DNA of 64,000 bases from an uncultured Bacteroides sp. (lineage in GTDB: Bacteria > Bacteroidota > Bacteroidia > Bacteroidales > Bacteroidaceae), in NCBI GenBank assembly GCA_949288585.1, contig CASEKR010000030.1, positions 1-64,000 on the forward strand, in the 5' to 3' direction. The translations under genes and the position numbers were made by a program. Below, in pieces: positions 1 to 10,039 of the stretch. Position 1 is the stretch's first letter. Each line of letters opens with the position of its first letter. A model generated the notes under the pieces. The model was not told the DNA's origin, ran no database searches, and saw only the letters and a program-made list of their open reading frames with translations.

Positions 1-16
1 AAGGAGGACACAGACA

Positions 17-1027
17 ATGATTAGACCCGTACAATTTGAAAGCCAAGACCGCCGTATCAAGCAAATCCTTGCCGCACTGAACGAATACGGCATCAAAGAC
101 ATCGAAGAGGCCAACGCCATCTGTGACGCCGCCGGTATCGACCCCTACCTCACCTGTCAGGAGACGCAGGGCATCTGCTTCGAAAACGCCAAGTGGGCCT
201 ACGTCGTAGGCTGCGCCATCGCCCTGAAGAAAGGCTGCAAGAACGCCGCTGACGCCGCCGAGGCTATCGGCATCGGCCTCCAGGCATTCTGCATCCCCGG
301 CTCCGTGGCCGACGACCGCAAGGTCGGACTGGGACACGGCAACCTCGCCGCCCGCCTGTTGCGCGACGAGACACAGTGCTTCGCTTTCCTGGCCGGACAC
401 GAGTCGTTCGCCGCAGCCGAAGGCGCCATCAAGATTGCAGAGATGGCCAACAAGGTGCGCAAGAACCCCCTGCGCTGCATCCTCAACGGCCTGGGCAAGG
501 ACGCCGCCATGATTATCAGCCGCATCAACGGCTTCACCTACGTGCAGACGCAGTTCGACTACTACACCGGCAAGCTGGAAGTAGTGAAGGAAACTCCCTA
601 CTCCGACGGTCCCCGCGCCAAGGTGAAATGCTATGGTGCCGACGACGTGCGCGAAGGCGTGGCCATCATGTGGCACGAGAATGTGGACGTATCCATCACG
701 GGTAACTCCACGAACCCCACGCGCTTCCAGCACCCCGTGGCAGGTACTTACAAGAAAGAACGCGTACTGGCCGGCAAGCCCTACTTCTCCGTAGCCAGCG
801 GTGGCGGCACGGGCCGCACGCTGCACCCGGACAACATGGCCGCAGGTCCCGCCTCTTACGGCATGACGGACACGATGGGCCGCATGCACAGCGACGCCCA
901 GTTCGCAGGTTCTTCGTCCGTTCCCGCTCACGTGGAAATGATGGGATTCCTGGGCATCGGTAACAACCCGATGGTAGGTTGCACCGTGGCTTGCGCCGTA
1001 AACGTAGCCCTCGCACTGAACAAGTAA
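17..1027 (+). CDS. GGGtGRT family protein
   Basis: A 336-residue protein recognised by its name-giving motif GGGTGRT at about residues 262-268. The family is conserved in Bacteroidales and some anaerobes; no biochemical role is established that I know of. No signal peptide or membrane segment is visible; the sequence is rich in Gly, Ala and Cys, as in a compact soluble enzyme. A strong Shine-Dalgarno AAGGAGG (1-7) supports the start, which is notable because Bacteroidales often lack one. The window starts just upstream, so the promoter is not visible. A hairpin terminator follows. Family assignment is confident, function unknown. Confidence 0.9.
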   Translation: MIRPVQFESQDRRIKQILAALNEYGIKDIEEANAICDAAGIDPYLTCQETQGICFENAKWAYVVGCAIALKKGCKNAADAAEAIGIGLQAFCIPGSVADDRKVGLGHGNLAARLLRDETQCFAFLAGHESFAAAEGAIKIAEMANKVRKNPLRCILNGLGKDAAMIISRINGFTYVQTQFDYYTGKLEVVKETPYSDGPRAKVKCYGADDVREGVAIMWHENVDVSITGNSTNPTRFQHPVAGTYKKERVLAGKPYFSVASGGGTGRTLHPDNMAAGPASYGMTDTMGRMHSDAQFAGSSSVPAHVEMMGFLGIGNNPMVGCTVACAVNVALALNK

Positions 1028-1052
1028 CCCACCCGTTACTTCATAGCAAAGC

Positions 1053-1090
1053 ATATCCCCGCGCCCCACACGGCTGCGGGGATATTTTTT
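1053..1090 (+). terminator. Intrinsic terminator after the GGGtGRT gene
   Basis: A 10-bp perfect stem ATATCCCCGC/GCGGGGATAT (1053-1062 with 1076-1085) is followed directly by a run of six T. It lies 25 bases after the stop codon and separates this gene from clpB. Confidence 0.9.
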
Positions 1091-1222
1091 GTCCGTCCGA
1101 TAGCTGACATATTGTCCGCACATCCTTCCAAAAACCTGCCTATTTGTCACTCGTAGATGCCTGGCAAACGTTTTGCATCCTCCTCAGCGTATCACTACAA
1201 ACTAAAGAAAGGAGATAAGAAT

Positions 1223-3817
1223 ATGAACTTCAACAACTTTACAATCAAAGCACAAGAAGCCGTGCAAGAGGCCGTGAACCTGGTACAGTCCAGGGGACAG
1301 CAGGCCATCGAGCCGGTGCACCTGCTGGCAAGCATCCTGAAGGTGGGCGAGAACATCGTCAACTTCATCTTCCAGAAGCTGGGCATGAACCCGCAACAGG
1401 TCGCACAGGTGCTGGACCGGCAAATAGACTCCCTGCCCAAAGTGTCGGGCGCCGAACCCTACCTCAGCCGCGAGTCGAATGAGGTATTGCAGAAAGCTAT
1501 CGGCTACTCCAAGCAGATGGGCGACGAGTTCGTCTCGCTGGAACCCATGCTCCTGGCCATACTGACCGTCAAGAGCACCGCATCTACCATCCTGAAAGAT
1601 GCCGGCATGACGGAAGACGAACTGCGCAAAGCCATCGAGGAACTGCGCAAGGGCGACAAAGTGACTTCCCAATCGAGCGAAGATACCTACCAGGCCCTGG
1701 AGAAATACGCCATCAACCTGAACGAAGCCGCGCGGAATGGCAAGCTGGACCCCGTCATCGGGCGTGACGACGAAATCCGCCGCGTGCTGCAAATCCTGAG
1801 CCGACGCACGAAGAACAACCCCATCCTGATAGGCGAGCCGGGCACGGGCAAGACTGCCATCGTCGAAGGACTGGCCCATCGAATCCTGCGGGGCGACGTG
1901 CCCGAGAACCTGAAGAACAAGCAGATATACTCGCTGGATATGGGTGCGCTGGTGGCAGGCGCGAAATACAAGGGTGAGTTCGAAGAAAGGTTGAAGGCCG
2001 TCATCAACGAAGTGAAGAAGTCCGAGGGTGACATCATCCTCTTCATCGACGAGATACACACCCTGGTGGGCGCCGGCAAGGGCGAAGGCGCCATGGACGC
2101 CGCCAACATCCTGAAACCGGCCTTGGCACGAGGCGAACTGCGCAGCATAGGCGCCACGACGTTGGACGAATACCAGAAGTACTTTGAGAAGGACAAAGCC
2201 TTGGAACGCAGGTTCCAGGTAGTCATGGTCAACGAACCGGACACAGCCAGCACCATCTCTATCCTGCGCGGGTTGAAGGAACGGTATGAAAACCACCACC
2301 ACGTCCGCATCAAAGACGACGCCATCATCGCCGCCGTCGAACTGAGCAACCGCTACATCACCGACCGGTTCCTGCCGGACAAGGCCATCGACCTGATGGA
2401 CGAGGCGGCAGCGAAGCTCCGCATGGAAGTGGACTCCGTGCCCGAGGAGTTGGACGAGATATCACGCAAAATCAAGCAACTGGAGATTGAGCGCGAAGCC
2501 ATCAAACGCGAGAACGACACCCCGAAGTTAGAGCAGATAGCCAAAGAGTTGTCCGAACTGAAGGAGCAGGAAAACTCGTACAAGGCCAAGTGGCAAAGCG
2601 AAAAGACCCTGGTGAACAAGATTCAGCAGAACAAGGTAGAGATAGAACGCCTGAAGTTCGAGGCCGACAAGGCCGAACGCGAAGGCGACTACGGGCGGGT
2701 GGCCGAAATACGCTACGGCAAGCTCCAAGCCTTGAACAAGGAAATTGAGGAGACCCAGCAGAAGCTCCACCAGATGCAGGGCGACAAGGCCATGATTAAG
2801 GAAGAGGTGGACGCAGAGGACATTGCCGACGTCGTATCCCGCTGGACAGGCATCCCCGTCAGCAAGATGCTGCAAAGCGAACGCGAGAAGTTGCTCCACC
2901 TGGAAGACGAACTGCACAAGCGCGTCATCGGGCAGGAGGAAGCCATCGAGGCCGTGGCCGACGCCGTGCGCCGCAGCCGGGCCGGCCTGCAAGACCCCAA
3001 GCGGCCCATTGGCTCGTTCCTCTTCCTGGGCACTACGGGTGTCGGCAAGACGGAACTGGCCAAGGCATTGGCAGAGTTCCTCTTCGATGATGAGTCGATG
3101 ATGACACGTATCGACATGAGCGAGTATCAGGAGAAGCATACTGTGTCACGTCTGATAGGAGCGCCTCCCGGATACGTGGGCTACGACGAAGGCGGCCAAC
3201 TGACCGAGGCCGTGCGCCGCAAACCCTACTCGGTGGTCCTGTTCGACGAGATTGAGAAAGCGCATCCCGACGTGTTCAACATCCTCTTGCAGGTATTGGA
3301 CGACGGCCGCCTGACGGATAATAAAGGCCGCACGGTGAACTTCAAGAACACCATCATCATCATGACCTCTAACATGGGCAGCCCCTATATACAGAGTCAG
3401 ATGGAGAAGCTGAATGGCTCGAACAAGGCTCAGATTATCGAGGAGACCAAGCGTGAGGTGATGAACATGCTGAAGAAGACCATCCGGCCAGAGTTCCTCA
3501 ACCGTATCGACGAGACCATCATGTTCCTGCCGCTGACGGAGAAGGAAATCAAGCAGATAGTCAACCTGCAAATAGGCAACGTGCAGAAGATGCTGGCCGA
3601 GAACGGCGTAGAGCTGAGGATGACGGACAATGCCGTAAACTTCCTGGCCCGTGCGGGCTACGACCCCGAATTTGGTGCCCGTCCCGTCAAGCGTGCCATC
3701 CAGCACTACATGCTGAACGACCTGTCGAAGAAACTCTTGGCGCAGGAGGTGGACCGCAACAAGCCCATCACGGTGGATGCCGACGCCGCAGGCAATGGAC
3801 TGGTGTTCAGGAACTGA
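1223..3817 (+). CDS. clpB: ATP-dependent disaggregase ClpB
   Basis: An 864-residue Hsp100 chaperone that, with DnaK, pulls polypeptides out of aggregates in the cytoplasm. In order: Clp N-terminal repeats (about 1-150), first AAA+ module with Walker A GEPGTGKT (about 204-211) and Walker B LFIDEIH (about 274), the long coiled-coil middle domain that separates ClpB from ClpA/C (about 400-530), and a second AAA+ module with Walker A GTTGVGKT (about 603-610). The start was set at 1223 ([10 protein letters not shown]) because it follows the strong site AAAGGAGATAAGA and matches the family N-terminus; an upstream in-frame ATG at 1157 would add 22 non-homologous residues. Full length for the family. 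Confidence 0.97.
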   Translation: MNFNNFTIKAQEAVQEAVNLVQSRGQQAIEPVHLLASILKVGENIVNFIFQKLGMNPQQVAQVLDRQIDSLPKVSGAEPYLSRESNEVLQKAIGYSKQMGDEFVSLEPMLLAILTVKSTASTILKDAGMTEDELRKAIEELRKGDKVTSQSSEDTYQALEKYAINLNEAARNGKLDPVIGRDDEIRRVLQILSRRTKNNPILIGEPGTGKTAIVEGLAHRILRGDVPENLKNKQIYSLDMGALVAGAKYKGEFEERLKAVINEVKKSEGDIILFIDEIHTLVGAGKGEGAMDAANILKPALARGELRSIGATTLDEYQKYFEKDKALERRFQVVMVNEPDTASTISILRGLKERYENHHHVRIKDDAIIAAVELSNRYITDRFLPDKAIDLMDEAAAKLRMEVDSVPEELDEISRKIKQLEIEREAIKRENDTPKLEQIAKELSELKEQENSYKAKWQSEKTLVNKIQQNKVEIERLKFEADKAEREGDYGRVAEIRYGKLQALNKEIEETQQKLHQMQGDKAMIKEEVDAEDIADVVSRWTGIPVSKMLQSEREKLLHLEDELHKRVIGQEEAIEAVADAVRRSRAGLQDPKRPIGSFLFLGTTGVGKTELAKALAEFLFDDESMMTRIDMSEYQEKHTVSRLIGAPPGYVGYDEGGQLTEAVRRKPYSVVLFDEIEKAHPDVFNILLQVLDDGRLTDNKGRTVNFKNTIIIMTSNMGSPYIQSQMEKLNGSNKAQIIEETKREVMNMLKKTIRPEFLNRIDETIMFLPLTEKEIKQIVNLQIGNVQKMLAENGVELRMTDNAVNFLARAGYDPEFGARPVKRAIQHYMLNDLSKKLLAQEVDRNKPITVDADAAGNGLVFRN

Positions 3818-3837
3818 CGACTGCTCCATACGTACAT

Positions 3838-3877
3838 AAAAAAGAGTGCCTCCCCGAAAGGGGAAGCACTCTTTTTT
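3838..3877. terminator. Bidirectional terminator between clpB and prfC
   Basis: Stem AAAGAGTGC/GCACTCTTT (3841-3849 with 3866-3874) extended inside by TCCCC-GAAA-GGGGA. T runs on both strands let it end clpB on the plus strand and prfC on the minus strand. Confidence 0.92.
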
Positions 3878-3914
3878 TGTGCTCCTTGCATAGGGAGCCT
3901 TGGCAAGTACGGAG

Positions 3915-5486
3915 TCAGAACTCGCTGGTGAAATGGAACTTGATGTGCTTGAAGTCCATCTGCGCCATCTGAAGCACGTAGCCCGAATCGGCCAGGAATA
4001 CGTCGCGCCCCTCGCGGTCGCGAGCCATGTACTGGTACTTGCGCTTCTTGAAGGCCTCTAACTCTGCGGGGTCATCGCTCTCTATCCAACAAGCCTTGTA
4101 GAGGCTGAGGGGTTCCCAGCGACAGGAAGCGTTGTACTCATTGAGCAGGCGATATTGGATGACCTCGAACTGTAGTTGTCCCACCGTGCCGATAATCTTG
4201 CGCCCGTTGAACTGGTTGACAAACAACTGGGCCACGCCTTCGTCCATCAGTTGGTCGATACCCTTGGCCAGTTGCTTCTGCTTCATGGGGTCAGCGTTCT
4301 CAATGTACTTGAACATCTCGGGTGAGAAACTGGGCAGGCCTCGGAAGTGCAGATGCTCGCCCTCAGTCAGGGTGTCACCTATTTTGAATGTGCCGTTGTC
4401 GGGCAGGCCGATGATGTCACCCGCCCAGGCCTCGTCAATGGTAGTCTTACGCTGAGCCATGAACTGCGTGGGACTGGAGAAACGCAGGGTCTTGTCGTGG
4501 CGCACGTGGTAATACGGTGCGTTACGCACGAACTTACCGGAGCACACTTTGCAGAAAGCCACGCACGAGCGGTGGTTGGGGTCGATATTGGCCGTAATTT
4601 TGAAGATGAAGCCGGTGAATTTGGGTTCTTCGGGCATCACCTCGCGCTCCTCGGCTTTGACGGGTCGGGGGCTGGGGGCTATCTCAACAAAGGTGTTGAG
4701 TAGTTCCTCCACACCGAAGTTGTTCAGGGCCGAGCCGAAGAACACGGGGGCGAGATGTCCGGCCAGGTAATCTTCCACGTTGAAGTCGGGGTAAACTCCC
4801 TCTATCAACTCCAGTTCGCCGCGCAGGCGGTCGGCCAAGTCCGTACCGATACGCTCGTCCAATTCAGCGGTGTGTATATCTACTTCCACCTTTTCCGTCA
4901 CCACCTGCTTGGAAGGCTGGAAGAGGTTGAGGTTGTGTTCGTAGATGTTATAGACGCCTTTGAAGCGAATGCCGCTCTCGATGGGCCACGTCAGGGGGCG
5001 CACCTTAATGTGCAGTTCCTCCTCCAGTTCGTCCAGCAGGTCGAAGGGATCCTTGGCCTCGCGGTCCATCTTGTTGACGAAGATGATGACGGGCGTGTTC
5101 CTCATGCGACACACCTCCATCAGCTTGCGCGTCTGGGTCTCCACACCCTTGGCGCCGTCCACGACGATAATGACGCTGTCCACGGCAGTGAGCGTGCGGT
5201 AGGTATCCTCGGCAAAGTCCTGGTGACCCGGCGTGTCGAGGATGTTGATTTTGTATCCGTGGTAGTCGAACTCCATCACCGAGGTGGTAACCGATATGCC
5301 ACGTTGCTTCTCAATGTCCATCCAGTCGGACGTGGCGGTCTTCTTAATCTTGTTGCTCTTTACCGCGCCGGCCACCTGTATCTGGCCTCCGAAGAGCAAG
5401 AGCTTCTCGGTGAGTGACGTCTTACCGGCGTCCGGGTGCGCGATGATGGCGAAGGTTCTTCTTCTTTCTATCTCTTGATTAGGCAT
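3915..5486 (-). CDS. prfC: Peptide chain release factor 3 (RF3)
   Basis: A 523-residue translational GTPase that recycles RF1/RF2 from the ribosome after termination. The G domain has the P-loop AHPDAGKT (residues 16-23), the switch II motif DTPGHQDF (about 84-91) and NKMD (about 142). The C-terminal region matches the RF3-specific domains and the length is normal. It is last in a leftward group lysE-like/DUF4924/rfbD/prfC with gaps of 5, 27 and 14 bases, so it is probably co-transcribed with these functionally unrelated genes. Confidence 0.97.
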   Translation of the reverse strand: MPNQEIERRRTFAIIAHPDAGKTSLTEKLLLFGGQIQVAGAVKSNKIKKTATSDWMDIEKQRGISVTTSVMEFDYHGYKINILDTPGHQDFAEDTYRTLTAVDSVIIVVDGAKGVETQTRKLMEVCRMRNTPVIIFVNKMDREAKDPFDLLDELEEELHIKVRPLTWPIESGIRFKGVYNIYEHNLNLFQPSKQVVTEKVEVDIHTAELDERIGTDLADRLRGELELIEGVYPDFNVEDYLAGHLAPVFFGSALNNFGVEELLNTFVEIAPSPRPVKAEEREVMPEEPKFTGFIFKITANIDPNHRSCVAFCKVCSGKFVRNAPYYHVRHDKTLRFSSPTQFMAQRKTTIDEAWAGDIIGLPDNGTFKIGDTLTEGEHLHFRGLPSFSPEMFKYIENADPMKQKQLAKGIDQLMDEGVAQLFVNQFNGRKIIGTVGQLQFEVIQYRLLNEYNASCRWEPLSLYKACWIESDDPAELEAFKKRKYQYMARDREGRDVFLADSGYVLQMAQMDFKHIKFHFTSEF

Positions 5487-5500
5487 ATATTAATAAGGAT

Positions 5501-6358
5501 TCAGTTTTCAATCAGTCGCTTCACGCATTCGGCAAGACTGGTTTCCCAATGGGGAATGCCGATGCCGTAGGTCTTCTTAATCTTCGTCTTATCCAGCACA
5601 GAGTAGTGCGGACGGGGTGCCTTGGCGGGATATTCGTCCGTATGCAGAGGCGACACCTGGCAGGTAGTGATGCCTGCCAAACGATGGATGGCCAGGGTGA
5701 AGTCGTACCACGAGCAGACGCCCTCGTTACTGAAATGGTAAATGCCGGGCACAATGCCTTGCTCTATGGCGGTATAGATGGCACGCGCCAAATCGCCTGC
5801 GTATGTCGGGGTACCAATTTGGTCGAACACTACGCCCAACGTACCACGTTCGCGCCCCAAGCGAATCATAGTTTTCACAAAGTTGTTGCCGAAAGTGGAA
5901 TAGAGCCAAGCGGTACGGATAATCATAGCACGGGTGCAGCGGCTCATCACCTCCTGCTCGCCAGCCAGCTTGGTGCGCCCATAAACGGAATTGGGACAGG
6001 TGGGCGCCTCTTCGGTATAAGGGACATGGGCCGTACCGTCAAACACGTAATCCGTAGAGATTTGTACCAACGCCGCCCCGCATGACTCGGCGGCCTCGGC
6101 CAGGTATACGGGAGCGAGATGGTTTAGCTTGTCACACAATTCGGCATTGTCTTCCGCCTTGTCCACGGCGGTATAGGCGGCGCAGTTCACTATTACGTCA
6201 ATGTGGTTGTCCTTCACGAAAGTCTTCACGGCCTCTGCATCGCAGATGTCCAGTTCCTGCACATCGGTGAAGAAATACGTATGCAAAGGATGTTCGGCGG
6301 AGAGCATCCGCATCTCATTGCCAAGTTGACCGTTGGCACCGGTTATCAAAATGTTCAT
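5501..6358 (-). CDS. rfbD: dTDP-4-dehydrorhamnose reductase
   Basis: A 285-residue extended short-chain reductase. It makes dTDP-L-rhamnose from dTDP-4-dehydrorhamnose with NAD(P)H, the last step in supplying rhamnose for surface polysaccharide. The Rossmann motif GANGQLG is at residues 7-13, the STDYVF segment near 101-106 and the catalytic YxxxK at Y126/K130. The genes rfbA, rfbB and rfbC are not nearby; the neighbours are prfC (14 bases downstream) and a DUF4924 gene (27 bases upstream). Confidence 0.95.
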   Translation of the reverse strand: MNILITGANGQLGNEMRMLSAEHPLHTYFFTDVQELDICDAEAVKTFVKDNHIDVIVNCAAYTAVDKAEDNAELCDKLNHLAPVYLAEAAESCGAALVQISTDYVFDGTAHVPYTEEAPTCPNSVYGRTKLAGEQEVMSRCTRAMIIRTAWLYSTFGNNFVKTMIRLGRERGTLGVVFDQIGTPTYAGDLARAIYTAIEQGIVPGIYHFSNEGVCSWYDFTLAIHRLAGITTCQVSPLHTDEYPAKAPRPHYSVLDKTKIKKTYGIGIPHWETSLAECVKRLIEN

Positions 6359-6385
6359 AGTTCTCGTCAGTTATATGTCGTTTCG

Positions 6386-6928
6386 TTAATCGTCCCCATC
6401 TAGTTCTCCCGTCCTGTCCTTCTGGTAATAATTGGCTAACAAGGAGATAAAGTTGCTGATAGCCTTGATGGCCGTCCCGGTGGCAGGGGTAATCTCTTTT
6501 TTTTGGAGGCGGAGCAGCAACACGCCGTACAGAGCCTCGAAACACGTTTCCAATTCCGGTTCCTCTTTGTGCCCGTTCCGCTGGCGCAGTTCCACGATGA
6601 AAGGCAACGCCTTGAAGTAGGCCGCATTATAAAACGGATAACGCGTAGACGCCAGCAAGCGGACATGCAAATCGGTCAAGTCCAACAGGATGTTGCGGTT
6701 GATTTGCAGGTGCCCCTGCTCCGTCACTCCCTCAATGTGCATCATCTCCACCAGATTGCCGTACCATTCCTCCAAGGCAGAGCGGTCATCGGCCGGGAAC
6801 TGGCTGACGACGTTCGCCCGTATTTTATCCATATCGCAACCATTGGCACGGATCAAGTCTTCCACTTGCCACATATATATAAGGTATTCCGCGATATTCT
6901 TTTCTTTTAATCCCTGTGCTATCTTCAT
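6386..6928 (-). CDS. DUF4924 family protein
   Basis: A 180-residue, largely helical, acidic protein without signal peptide or obvious catalytic motif. It resembles the DUF4924 family, which to my knowledge is restricted to Bacteroidota. It begins MKIAQGLKEKNIAEYLIY and ends with an acidic tail. It is 5 bases downstream of the LysE-like gene and 27 upstream of rfbD, so it is likely translated from the same mRNA. Function unknown. Confidence 0.8.
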   Translation of the reverse strand: MKIAQGLKEKNIAEYLIYMWQVEDLIRANGCDMDKIRANVVSQFPADDRSALEEWYGNLVEMMHIEGVTEQGHLQINRNILLDLTDLHVRLLASTRYPFYNAAYFKALPFIVELRQRNGHKEEPELETCFEALYGVLLLRLQKKEITPATGTAIKAISNFISLLANYYQKDRTGELDGDD

Positions 6929-6933
6929 TTCGT

Positions 6934-7587
6934 TCAGTAAAGCGATTCTCCCATCAACGTAAAAGCTAAACCCAACACGGCGACAACCGCCACGATGCTC
7001 CCAATAATGCGGTTCAGCATCCAGATGCCCCGCAGGTTAAACTGTTTCCGTACCTTGTTCACGAAGTAAGTAATCCCAAACCACCATGACAATGCTCCTA
7101 GGATAATGGCCACGTAGCCGATGATGCTCTCGGACACTAAAGCCCCGTTGCCCACGAAGGAGAAACGGGCAAACAAGCCGACAAAAAGGAATATGACCAA
7201 AGGATTAGAAAGCGTGACCAGAAAAGCCGTCACAAAGTTATGCAGATAGGTGCCTTTATTCCCCGAAGGTGGCCGGAGCGACCTGACCGGGTTGCTCCGA
7301 AAGGTATAAATGCCAAAAGCCAGCAAAAGGATACTTCCGAAAAGCTGAAGGTAGAATATGTTCTTATTGACATAATCGAACACGAAACTCATGCCATATC
7401 CCGTCAGCAAGGCATAGCAGATGTCGCTCAAGGAGGCTCCCACACCGGTGACGAACCCGTACCATCGTCCTTTGTTCAGTGTGCGCTGGATACACAGCAC
7501 TCCTACCGGACCCAAGGGAGCAGACACTATCACGCCGATGATAAAACCTTTCCACAATATATCAAGTATGGTCTCTATCTGAATCAT
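6934..7587 (-). CDS. LysE family translocator
   Basis: A 217-residue inner-membrane protein with about six hydrophobic segments and the N-terminal signature PLGPVGVLCIQRTL typical of LysE/RhtB exporters of amino acids and related metabolites. The substrate cannot be read from sequence. It is first gene of the leftward operon; the region just upstream has only a weak match to a Bacteroidales -7 box. Confidence 0.85.
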   Translation of the reverse strand: MIQIETILDILWKGFIIGVIVSAPLGPVGVLCIQRTLNKGRWYGFVTGVGASLSDICYALLTGYGMSFVFDYVNKNIFYLQLFGSILLLAFGIYTFRSNPVRSLRPPSGNKGTYLHNFVTAFLVTLSNPLVIFLFVGLFARFSFVGNGALVSESIIGYVAIILGALSWWFGITYFVNKVRKQFNLRGIWMLNRIIGSIVAVVAVLGLAFTLMGESLY

Positions 7588-7790
7588 GGGTGCAAATATC
7601 GGATTTTTTTATGAGATGGAAACTATCTTCTGCCCTTTTTCCACCTCCGGAATGGCAAAAAACGCACAATCCCCAACAGGAATCCCTGCCATAAGAAACG
7701 AACAAGGAAGCAAAACTGTTTATAAGTGCAAAGTCGGGAGGGGAAAGTCAAAAACTATGTTATAAAACATATATTTTTAGGGGTAACTAT

Positions 7791-7820
7791 TTGCAGATAT
7801 CAAAAAAGCCCGTACCTTTG
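7791..7820 (+). promoter_or_regulatory. Bacteroidales-type promoter of the small RNA candidate
   Basis: The -33 element TTGC at 7791-7794 and the -7 box TACCTTTG at 7813-7820 are 18 bases apart, close to the Bacteroides consensus. No protein start follows; transcription would begin near 7825, exactly at a hairpin. Confidence 0.75.
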
Positions 7821-7994
7821 CAACGCAATTGGGAAATTGCTGAGTAATACATAAAACATTTTCATAGGTTAAAGATTTGGATTAATAGGTAATTAGGTAA
7901 AAAGGTAAAGATTAAAATGAGTTTTCAGTATTAGGTAATTGAAGTTTGTTTTTAAAGGTAAAGTAAAGATTGATTTTAGGTAACATTTGGATGT

Positions 7995-8023
7995 AAAAAA
8001 GAAAAGCCAATTTGGCTTTTCTT
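7995..8023 (-). terminator. Terminator of the DUF3078 gene
   Basis: A 10-bp stem AAGAAAAGCC/GGCTTTTCTT (7999-8008 with 8014-8023). Read on the minus strand it is followed by at least six T, so it should end the leftward DUF3078 transcript. It lies within the 3' part of the plus-strand small RNA candidate. Confidence 0.8.
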
Positions 8024-8030
8024 CAAGAGG

Positions 8031-8062
8031 CGAGGAGTTCGTGAGAACTAACTCGTTTTTTT
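8031..8062 (+). terminator. Terminator of the small RNA candidate
   Basis: Stem CGAG-G-AGTTC / GAACT-AA-CTCG with loop GTGA, followed by seven T at 8056-8062 on the plus strand. There is no plus-strand protein gene upstream, which supports an RNA gene. Confidence 0.75.
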
Positions 8063-8090
8063 GTGCCCGTACCTTTTCCCCGCCACCTCC

Positions 8091-9707
8091 TCACCACGTA
8101 TAGTTCAGCCCAAAACCAAAGTTCTCATTCACCTGGAAATAAGAACCATTCTCGGCAGGAGCCACCCCGTCGTCAAACCGGCCATACACATAAAGTGTAG
8201 CAGACAAGTAACGGTTAAGAATAAATTTGAACGTGTTTTCCCATTCGATGCGCACCGTCATATAACTCGTCAGATAGTCGAAACGCGAGGTCATCGTGAC
8301 AAATGAGAAGATGTTCCAAGTCAGGTTGGCCTTCAGTTGCGAGCCAAAGTCATGCTTGGTGGTCTTCCCTTCTTCCAAGCCAAAAGAGGTCTCATTGACA
8401 TCCGAGTTAGCCACCAACTTCATGGCATAAGACAAGGGGGCTATGAAGACGGAAAGGTTCGCTTTCGGCTTATTCAATTTATAATCCATACCAATGCTCA
8501 CCGTCCAGTCGGCCGGAGAAAGGAAAGACGAACTCATCGTCTGACTGTTGGCGCCATAGCCTTTACAGAACTGGGTCTTAAACTCGGTGGCGACCGTATA
8601 ATACCAGTTGGCAATCGCCCGCAAACCGAGTTTGGAAGCGATGCGCATCTGGTCGTTGTTGATCAGATACTTGTGATACTGGTCGGAGGGGGCGGAGATA
8701 AATCCTAACTTAGCATCCAACAGGTTTTCCCACTGTACTTTCTCGCGGTCATTGTAGTTGGCATAGAGTTGTATGCTTCCCAGAAGAGAATGCGTGCTTT
8801 CGCCGCCGTTATACCAGTTGTCAGAAATGTGGTTTTGGGCGAATTGCAAGGAACCGTTCCCCCCGGTCGTCCACCAATTGGGCTTATGTATGATGACTTC
8901 GGGGTCTTCGCGCCGCACGTGTTTCATGCTTTCAGACTTGAAAAGCTTCAAGACCGAGGGGCGCGATTTTTCTTCTTTCTCGATGTCGTCACGAAAGACC
9001 GGGCGCGACTCCACCTGCTGTTCCGTCCGCACAATCAGCCCGGGACAGTCAACATAGGCAGAAAGCATGGCGCGGTCGACCGCCTCGGCCACCCGTTCCA
9101 TGCGGGTATATGGCAACAAGTCGACCTGCAAAGGAGCGGCAGAAGGAGCGCGAAGGCTGTCGCCCCCGGTGAAATGCCATTGCAATTGCGAATAGCGGTC
9201 CATGGGGCGTTCATAGTATGTAAAAGGAATGAAGAGGCGGTAATAGTCGGGGTCGTGCTCGATATAACGCGCCGGGGCAGCCGAATCGTTGAGGTAGGAC
9301 AAGACTCCCAGAAGTTTCTCATAAGCCACAGACACCGTATCTAGCCTGAAGGAATTGGAAGCCTTGCCAGGCTGAAGCTTCAAGACGAAATAATCCCGCA
9401 ACAATGGCGATAAGGCCGGAGCACTGTCAACCGCAGGGAGCGTATCCAAGGCTATCGAATCGGAAACAGCCGCCAAGGTATCCGCAGTTGCGGCCTCTGC
9501 TCTCAACGTATCTGCTGGTTGAAGATGCAACGTATCCACCGGTTGAAGATGCAGCGTATCCAGCGATTGCAGATGCAATGTATCCGCCGGAGCTACACTT
9601 ACCAACGTGTCGGGCGCTACGTCCAAGCTATCCATAACGGCTTGCGCATGGACTACCGGCGGCAACACAGCCCATAGCACGCATATTATCAGTTGTTTTG
9701 TTCTCAT
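8091..9707 (-). CDS. DUF3078 domain outer-membrane protein
   Basis: A 538-residue exported protein: signal peptide about 1-21 ending at AQA, a low-complexity Leu-Asp-Thr segment with a repeated LHLQP-DT motif (about 35-75), then from about residue 270 a C-terminal domain with regular alternating aromatic/polar strands ending in a terminal aromatic (NYTW), as in a beta-barrel. This fits the Bacteroidota DUF3078 family; function unknown. A TAAATTTG box lies about 30 bases upstream of the start and a terminator follows the gene. Confidence 0.85.
   Translation of the reverse strand: MRTKQLIICVLWAVLPPVVHAQAVMDSLDVAPDTLVSVAPADTLHLQSLDTLHLQPVDTLHLQPADTLRAEAATADTLAAVSDSIALDTLPAVDSAPALSPLLRDYFVLKLQPGKASNSFRLDTVSVAYEKLLGVLSYLNDSAAPARYIEHDPDYYRLFIPFTYYERPMDRYSQLQWHFTGGDSLRAPSAAPLQVDLLPYTRMERVAEAVDRAMLSAYVDCPGLIVRTEQQVESRPVFRDDIEKEEKSRPSVLKLFKSESMKHVRREDPEVIIHKPNWWTTGGNGSLQFAQNHISDNWYNGGESTHSLLGSIQLYANYNDREKVQWENLLDAKLGFISAPSDQYHKYLINNDQMRIASKLGLRAIANWYYTVATEFKTQFCKGYGANSQTMSSSFLSPADWTVSIGMDYKLNKPKANLSVFIAPLSYAMKLVANSDVNETSFGLEEGKTTKHDFGSQLKANLTWNIFSFVTMTSRFDYLTSYMTVRIEWENTFKFILNRYLSATLYVYGRFDDGVAPAENGSYFQVNENFGFGLNYTW
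9504..9599. repeat. In-gene tandem repeat, 24-bp period
   Basis: Four units start at 9504, 9528, 9552 and 9576, exactly 24 bases apart, with core CAACGTATC. Read on the minus strand each unit encodes eight residues of the DTLHLQP type just after the DUF3078 signal peptide. The period is a multiple of three, so copy-number change would not break the gene. Confidence 0.85.
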
Positions 9708-9736
9708 AAGTTTCCTGTATGTTTCTTTGTCTGGTG

Positions 9737-9744
9737 CAAATTTA
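9737..9744 (-). promoter_or_regulatory. -7 box for the DUF3078 gene
   Basis: TAAATTTG on the minus strand (CAAATTTA at 9737-9744), about 30 bases before the start codon. A clear -33 element was not found. Confidence 0.55.
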
Positions 9745-9826
9745 GTTTAAATATATAAGTGTACGAGCAAAAAGGAGTGATTATTTACTGCCCGGACGAA
9801 GATTTAGTATCCTCTTCCGGCCCCGC

Positions 9827-9957
9827 CGGTACTTGCGAAGAAGTACCGGAGTACTTGTGAAGAAGCGCCGGAGTATTTGCGAAGAAGCACCGGAGTACTT
9901 GCGAAGAAGCACCGGAGTACTTGCGAAGAAGCACCGGAGTACTTGCAAAGAAAATGT
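9827..9957. repeat. Intergenic 22-bp tandem array (array 1)
   Basis: Units with core CGGAGTACTTGCGAAGAAGC start at 9847, 9869, 9891, 9913 and 9935, exactly 22 bases apart; a sixth copy in front (from 9827) is two bases shorter. The first copy reads GGTACTTGCGAAGAAGTACC, a dyad. It fills the gap between the divergent DUF3078 and pyrG genes, upstream of the pyrG promoter. No CRISPR-like spacers: the whole unit repeats. Confidence 0.92.
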
Positions 9958-9991
9958 TCCGCAAAACGTAGGCTCTTCCTCTTTTTTTTCC

Positions 9992-9999
9992 TACTTTTG
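9992..9999 (+). promoter_or_regulatory. -7 box for pyrG
   Basis: TACTTTTG 41 bases before the pyrG start, matching TAnnTTTG. No convincing -33 element was seen at the expected distance. Confidence 0.6.
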
Positions 10000-10039
10000 C
10001 ACCTTGAATTGAAGAACTGATATTTAAAAGACTATAACA

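Larger units (their letters stand above)
7825..8062 (+). ncRNA. Candidate small non-coding RNA, about 240 nt
   Basis: A transcription unit with no reading frame: promoter box at 7813-7820, a perfect 5' hairpin GCAATT-GGGA-AATTGC (7825-7840), an AT-rich unstructured body and a 3' terminator with a T run ending at 8062. The body repeats a G-poor word AGGTAA or AGGTAAAG at least six times, with almost no C, so it should stay single-stranded. Known parallels would be RNAs that present repeated protein-binding or antisense motifs; I do not recognise a named family. The gene on the other strand (DUF3078) ends at 8091, so this is not its leader. Confidence 0.6.

Noticed and set aside
9827..9957. CRISPR array
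   Set aside because: The complete 22-bp unit repeats; there are no variable spacers and no cas genes. The same holds for the other short arrays.
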